A stretch of DNA of 64,000 nucleotides from Pirellulaceae bacterium (GTDB lineage: Bacteria; Planctomycetota; Planctomycetia; Pirellulales; Pirellulaceae). The notes under the pieces are model-generated. The model saw nothing but the letters and a program-made list of their open reading frames with translations, was not told the origin of the DNA and ran no database searches. The DNA is taken from contig JAHDXO010000020.1 in the NCBI GenBank assembly GCA_023382975.1, forward strand, positions 62,001 to 126,000. Direction: 5' to 3'. Positions 59,903-64,000 of this stretch are shown one piece after another. The translations under genes were made by a program, and so were the position numbers. Position 1 is the first letter of the stretch, and each line of letters starts with the position of its first letter.

Positions 59903-60868
59903 ATGCATGCTTTCCATCTGCACGGTCTGACCCACGTTGGTTGTGTCGCTTGGGCGTTCGTCGCCCTCGGCATCTGCGTTTCCGCTTGGTCGGATCAGCC
60001 ATCGGAACGGACCGCCGCGGAACTCGCGTCTTTTCGAGCGGCCGTCCAGTACCAATCGATGACGCGAAGCGACCCGCGGCCTCTGCGAATCCATGTCCTG
60101 CGAGTCGAGTTGCGGGCGTCGGATTTCGAGTTGGCCGTGGCGATCGGCGAGGATCCCGATGGCGACGGGCCGGTCGAGGCGACGCTGACATCGCCCCGCG
60201 TGTTGGCGACGCGAGCCGGTTTAGTCGCAGCGGTGAACACAAATCCCTGGACCATGATCCCGCCCACCATGAACGGATTACGGACACCGTACGTCGCCGG
60301 TTTGGGCTGCGACATCGCCGGCTGGGCTGTCTCGGACGGTCGCGTGCGAAGCGCACCACAGGCCGGGAACTGGAATTTCTGGTCGGAAGAACTTCCGAAT
60401 GCGGAACAGGCACCGGGCATTCAGACTGCGGCGTCTCACTCGATCCCGAAGCAGCCTGTGCGAGTTGGGTTGGGCGAACAGCCGGCGCGGGTTCCTGTTC
60501 GGCAAGCGGTCGCGGGGTTTGGCGGGCTGGTCCGCCACGGCGAAATCCTGCCGCGGCCCAGCGAGATATTGCACCCGCGCACGGCGGTCGGCGCGGATCG
60601 CGAAGGCCGCTGGTTGTGGTTGGTCGTCGTGGACGGTCGCCAGCCGCGTTACAGCGAAGGCATGAGCGAGCGGGAGTTGGCCGCCTTGATGGCCGAGCTG
60701 GGTTGTTCCGACGCCATCAATCTGGACGGTGGCGGGAGCAGCATCATGATGCTCGAAGACGACCAGGGAGATCTTCGCATTCAGAACCGCCCGTCCGACC
60801 GCACAGGACCTCGCCCCGTGCCGGTCATGCTGGGAGTGCGGCGCCGAGCAAATGCTGGCGAAGATTGA
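59903..60868 (+). CDS. Phosphodiester glycosidase family protein (NAGPA-like)
   Basis: A 321-residue secreted protein of the DUF2233/NAGPA family. A signal-like N-terminus (GCVAWAFVALGICVSAWSDQ) is followed by LRIHVLRVELRASDFELAVA, GLVAAVNTNPWTM, RQAVAGFGGLVRHGE and the signature INLDGGGSSIMML (NLDGGGSS). The mammalian relative uncovers mannose-6-phosphate by removing GlcNAc; bacterial relatives act on exopolysaccharides or are uncharacterised. It is the last gene of the plus-strand run and converges on the restriction enzyme gene, with a 64-base gap. Confidence 0.85.
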   Translation: MHAFHLHGLTHVGCVAWAFVALGICVSAWSDQPSERTAAELASFRAAVQYQSMTRSDPRPLRIHVLRVELRASDFELAVAIGEDPDGDGPVEATLTSPRVLATRAGLVAAVNTNPWTMIPPTMNGLRTPYVAGLGCDIAGWAVSDGRVRSAPQAGNWNFWSEELPNAEQAPGIQTAASHSIPKQPVRVGLGEQPARVPVRQAVAGFGGLVRHGEILPRPSEILHPRTAVGADREGRWLWLVVVDGRQPRYSEGMSERELAALMAELGCSDAINLDGGGSSIMMLEDDQGDLRIQNRPSDRTGPRPVPVMLGVRRRANAGED

Positions 60869-60932
60869 CCCGCCGCGCTTGTCCATGCGTCGCGTTCGTC
60901 GCCCGCGTTCCGCTCCGTGGGCGAAGGCCGAG

Positions 60933-63674
60933 TCAGAGACCGAGGCAGTCGGACGATTGCTCGGGGCCCGTCAACTGCTGGTACAGGGAGAAAAGAAACT
61001 CGACCCGTAGGCGATCCGTCGCGAAAGGCTGAGTGCGATAGCAGCGTTCGACAGCGCGGTCCAGGGCGGCGTGGGCCTTGACCAACTTGGCTGGCATCGC
61101 CAACGGGTCGTACAGGTCGGCCAACGTGGATTGCGGATACTCGTCGCGCACGGCCAGGACTTTGGCTGCAGCCGATTCGACCGCTGCCCGGCGCTTTGCG
61201 GTCGGCGAGTCCGGCCAAGGGAAATTGTTGTAAACCAGATAGGCGGAGTAGCGAAAATCGGATTTCAGCCGACCGCACACCTGCCGCACCCAGGCGATAT
61301 GCATGGCGGACGACAGAATGCCGAAGTGATACAACGTGGCCCCAGGCATCAAGAAGCAGAGGTCGCTGGCCAGCACCTCGGGCGGCATGAACCCGATCGG
61401 GATGTACTTGCGACGTTCCGACGAAACCTTGGGAATCAGCAGATACGGCACTGCGGGCATGTTTTCCACGTGGAATCGCGTGGGCATTTCCGCCAGTTCT
61501 CGGGTCGGGGCGCTCTTGCTGGCCGCGCGAAAACGGCGGACGGCGGCCACGCGTTTGCGAGCCTCGGACAATTGCCGCAACCGGTGCGGCGGGCAGTCGC
61601 CGAGCCACAGACACCAACGCTCGATGCCGTTGAGGAACTCCTTCGAACCCACCCAGCGACGAAACAGTGGCTCTGCATCCGGTTCCGCCGCCAGGAACGC
61701 TTCTTTCTCGGCGGGCGTGAAAAGATAGTTGCCATCGTCGATCGGCTTGTTGCCGATCCCGATCGGCGGCACGCTGCCCAGGGGGTGCTGGCGATTGGCA
61801 ATAACTTGGTTCGGTCCTTCGATCAAGTACGGACTGATATTGCGGGCCTTTGTTCCGCGGACTGTCTCCTCTGCATCGCAGTCGTAGATCGTCTTCCCGG
61901 AAGTGTCGAACGCGGCCAGGCCGACGATGACGACATGCACGTGCGCCTTGCCGCGCGCCTCGCTCTCCCACGCGAACGTGCGGTGGGCGAAGTGGATCGC
62001 GACACCGTAGTTGCGGAACAGTTCGCCCCACAAAACGGAAACCTGCTCGCCCTGCGTGATCGAATTGGTCGACACGAAGCCAACGACGATCCGCGTGTCG
62101 CAAATGTAATCGGCAGCCTTGAAGTACCAGCCGGCGGCGTAATCCAGCAGTCCGTGGCTGCGGACCTGTCCCGCCACGAGCTTCATGTCGGCCCGTTGTT
62201 CGGCGCTCTGATACTTGGCGCCGACGAACGGCGGATTGCCGAGAACGTAGCTGCATTGGCCGGGCGGCAACAGTTCACGCCAATCCATCCGCAAGGCGTT
62301 TCCTTGGACGATGCGTGACGACTTCTGAAGCGGCAGGCGGACGAAGTACTGGCCGAACGCTCCCGACAGGCGGAGGTTCATCTGGTGGTCCATCAGCCAT
62401 AGCGCCGCTTCGGCGATCCGCACGGGCCATTCATGGATCTCGATGCCGTACATCGCGTCCACATCGACCACCGACAGGTGTTGGATATCGAGCACCCGTT
62501 GGCCGTTGGCGTACAACTCCTTCAGCACTTCGATTTCCAGCAAGCGCAGTTCGCGGTAAGTGACCACCAGGAAATTGCCGCAACCGCAGGCAGGGTCGAG
62601 GAACCGCAGTTGGCCCAGTCGTTTGTGGAACCGCTTCAGTTCCGTTTTGTTGCGGCGAGCGCGCCGAAACTCCGCCCGCAGATTGTCCAGTAACAGGGGC
62701 CGGATGACACGCAGGATGTCGCGTTCCGAAGTATAGTGTCCACCGATCTGCCGCCGCTCCTTCGGCTCCATCACGGCCTGGAACAGCGATCCGAGGACGG
62801 CGGGTGAAATGCGGCTCCAATCGAACCGCGTGCAGGCAAGCAGCGCGTTGCGCATGTCCCGGTTGAACTCGGCGAAGCCCAGCCGTTCGGCGAACAAATC
62901 GCCGTTCACGTACGGCAGATCGGCCAGCAGTTCGTCTAGATTCGCTTGGCGTTTCTCCTTGGGCGAGTTCAGCACCTCGAACCACCGTGCCAGATGAATC
63001 CCGAGGTCCGAGCCATCGACCGCCGTGCGGTTCTCCAGGTAGAACGTAAACGCATGACGCTCGAAAATTCCGGTATCTTCGGCGAACAGGCAGAACAAGA
63101 CGCGAACCAGGAACCGCTCCAAGGCGTGTCCCGCATACCCGCCCGCCTCCAGCGCATCGTGCAAATCGCCCAGGATCTGCACGGCTTTGATATTGATCGG
63201 ATCTTGATCCTCCTCGACGTGCTGCTTGTAGCCGGGGATGAAGGCGAATTCGTGGATGTACCGGTGAAAGTCTCCCAGCTCGAACTGTCGCGTCTTGCCC
63301 GTCTCGAGATCGTGCAGAGCGATGCGGGCGAAGTCCGACACCAGAATGTAGCGAGGCAGTTCGTCTTCGCGTCTTTCGTTCGTCAGGTGCTGGACGTAGG
63401 CGACCGCTTCGGAATGGGCCAGCGTCAGACTCTTGCCGCGAGACTTGTGCTCCGCCAGCAAGACGCCTTTCCAAAACAAGTCGATGTAGGCGTAGGTGCC
63501 CTTGAGTGTCTTGACGGGCTCTTCGAAACTGGCGACCACGCGACGGCGCAGGCCGAATACTTGGAAGAACTCGTCCCAAAACGATTTGGCTTCGGCTGCT
63601 TCGCGCGATTCCTCTTGCCACTCCCTGCTAAAGGCGATCTCGCGGTGGCGGATTTCGTTCCAGGACAGCGGCAT
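60933..63674 (-). CDS. MmeI-like type IIL restriction-modification enzyme
   Basis: A 913-residue single-chain restriction and methylation protein, near the usual 919 of MmeI. The N-terminal endonuclease domain has D65 in YIDLFWKG and E75-x-K77 in LLAEHKS; the D-x9-E-x-K spacing matches MmeI. A helical spacer follows, with YTSERDILRVIRPLLLDNLR before the methyltransferase. Motif I is FLDPACGCGNF (D360-F368), and motif IV is LGNPPFV (N480-F483), the adenine-N6 type. The C-terminal third, with a target-recognition domain, is present to the stop. These enzymes modify one strand and cut about 20 bases away. No separate specificity or methylase gene is needed. The site recognised cannot be read by eye. 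Confidence 0.88.
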   Translation of the reverse strand: MPLSWNEIRHREIAFSREWQEESREAAEAKSFWDEFFQVFGLRRRVVASFEEPVKTLKGTYAYIDLFWKGVLLAEHKSRGKSLTLAHSEAVAYVQHLTNERREDELPRYILVSDFARIALHDLETGKTRQFELGDFHRYIHEFAFIPGYKQHVEEDQDPINIKAVQILGDLHDALEAGGYAGHALERFLVRVLFCLFAEDTGIFERHAFTFYLENRTAVDGSDLGIHLARWFEVLNSPKEKRQANLDELLADLPYVNGDLFAERLGFAEFNRDMRNALLACTRFDWSRISPAVLGSLFQAVMEPKERRQIGGHYTSERDILRVIRPLLLDNLRAEFRRARRNKTELKRFHKRLGQLRFLDPACGCGNFLVVTYRELRLLEIEVLKELYANGQRVLDIQHLSVVDVDAMYGIEIHEWPVRIAEAALWLMDHQMNLRLSGAFGQYFVRLPLQKSSRIVQGNALRMDWRELLPPGQCSYVLGNPPFVGAKYQSAEQRADMKLVAGQVRSHGLLDYAAGWYFKAADYICDTRIVVGFVSTNSITQGEQVSVLWGELFRNYGVAIHFAHRTFAWESEARGKAHVHVVIVGLAAFDTSGKTIYDCDAEETVRGTKARNISPYLIEGPNQVIANRQHPLGSVPPIGIGNKPIDDGNYLFTPAEKEAFLAAEPDAEPLFRRWVGSKEFLNGIERWCLWLGDCPPHRLRQLSEARKRVAAVRRFRAASKSAPTRELAEMPTRFHVENMPAVPYLLIPKVSSERRKYIPIGFMPPEVLASDLCFLMPGATLYHFGILSSAMHIAWVRQVCGRLKSDFRYSAYLVYNNFPWPDSPTAKRRAAVESAAAKVLAVRDEYPQSTLADLYDPLAMPAKLVKAHAALDRAVERCYRTQPFATDRLRVEFLFSLYQQLTGPEQSSDCLGL

Positions 63675-63805
63675 TTTGCTAGTCTACCCAACCGAACTTC
63701 GTGGTCACTCGAACGTTCGAGATCTTAACGCTCCGCTCGGGCCGTCCGCAAGGGCAAGTCGCTACGGCCACGGATGCACCGACCGACGTTTGCGGCTTCC
63801 ATTGG

Positions 63806-64000
63806 CTACGGCGAGGCCGGCGGATCGGCGGCTGGCAATGCTCCCGGCGACGTGCGGGACGTTCCTTCCGGCTCGTCCTCTTGATCGCCGTCGCGCAGCA
63901 CCCGGCCGTTGGCTCCGTCGTCGCCCGGCGGCCGGAATCCGTACGCAACCAGTCGCCCTAAGTCGTACCGCAAACCCAACCGGCGCGACAAGGCGAATGC
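63806..64000 (-). CDS. C-terminal end of an unrecognised gene (partial)
   Basis: A minus-strand frame open to the right edge of the window and stopping at 63806. It reads FALSRRLGLRYDLGRLVAYG, then FRPPGDDGANG, with a charged, proline-rich tail. The first part looks like a genuine folded protein end, and the tail is disordered. The gene must begin beyond the window. No family is recognised. The stretch 63675-63805 before it shows nothing. Confidence 0.45.
   Translation of the reverse strand, partial: AFALSRRLGLRYDLGRLVAYGFRPPGDDGANGRVLRDGDQEDEPEGTSRTSPGALPAADPPASP

Overview
The window comes from a high-GC planctomycete, most likely a Pirellulales-type heterotroph. The pointers are two DUF1559 pseudopilin-like proteins each paired with a small carboxypeptidase-regulatory-like lipoprotein, two secreted sulfatases, PQQ-type beta-propeller giants, a formylmethanofuran dehydrogenase B/FhcB-type C1 gene, a CRTAC1 protein, a two-heme protein resembling the hydrazine synthase alpha subunit, and two split-function elongation factors G (mitochondrial EFG1-like and EFG2-like).

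Layout. 1-7977: end of rpoB, rpoC, rpsL, rpsG and an EFG2-type EF-G in the str-operon position, with no tuf after it. 8020-16875: a TPR protein and CRTAC1 lipoprotein, a cluster of palindromic repeats, two DUF1559 loci, and a toxin-antitoxin cassette sitting at the 5' end of the FwdB/FhcB gene behind a broken copy of that gene's N-terminus. 16989-20495 (minus): an outer-membrane/lipid A operon, skp-lpxC-lpxA-Gfo/Idh oxidoreductase. 20925-26274: the EFG1-type EF-G, a STAS protein with an extended -10 promoter, a baeRF-like protein and an ARPP-1-like protein. 26327-31254: rplM-rpsI (minus), then ffh-rpsP-trmD-rplS-yraN (plus).

31251-49087 is accessory and metabolic: a secreted PQQ propeller with an embedded methyltransferase-like fold, VapBC, a sulfatase, a parallel beta-helix protein, a second STAS protein, a YugP-type membrane metalloprotease, two lipoproteins, and a sulfatase / sodium:solute symporter / small membrane protein / diheme protein cluster. 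49155-64000 holds a broken type I restriction subunit, a benzoylformate-decarboxylase-like ThDP enzyme, a ferredoxin, a second PQQ/methyltransferase-like protein with a malectin-like end, an Rpn nuclease gene with a strong in-frame internal start that would make a separate C-terminal protein, a secreted isochorismatase-ThuA fusion, a Gfo/Idh oxidoreductase, a LigD-phosphoesterase-like protein, a NAGPA-like glycosidase, an intact MmeI-like restriction-modification enzyme, and a gene cut by the window edge.

The most interesting points are the gene-within-gene Rpn locus (55223-56320), the toxin-antitoxin cassette flanked by a 73-bp duplication of the fwdB 5' end (13148-14022), and the two paralogous propeller proteins with an inserted Rossmann methyltransferase-like domain. 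No tRNA, rRNA or CRISPR array was seen.
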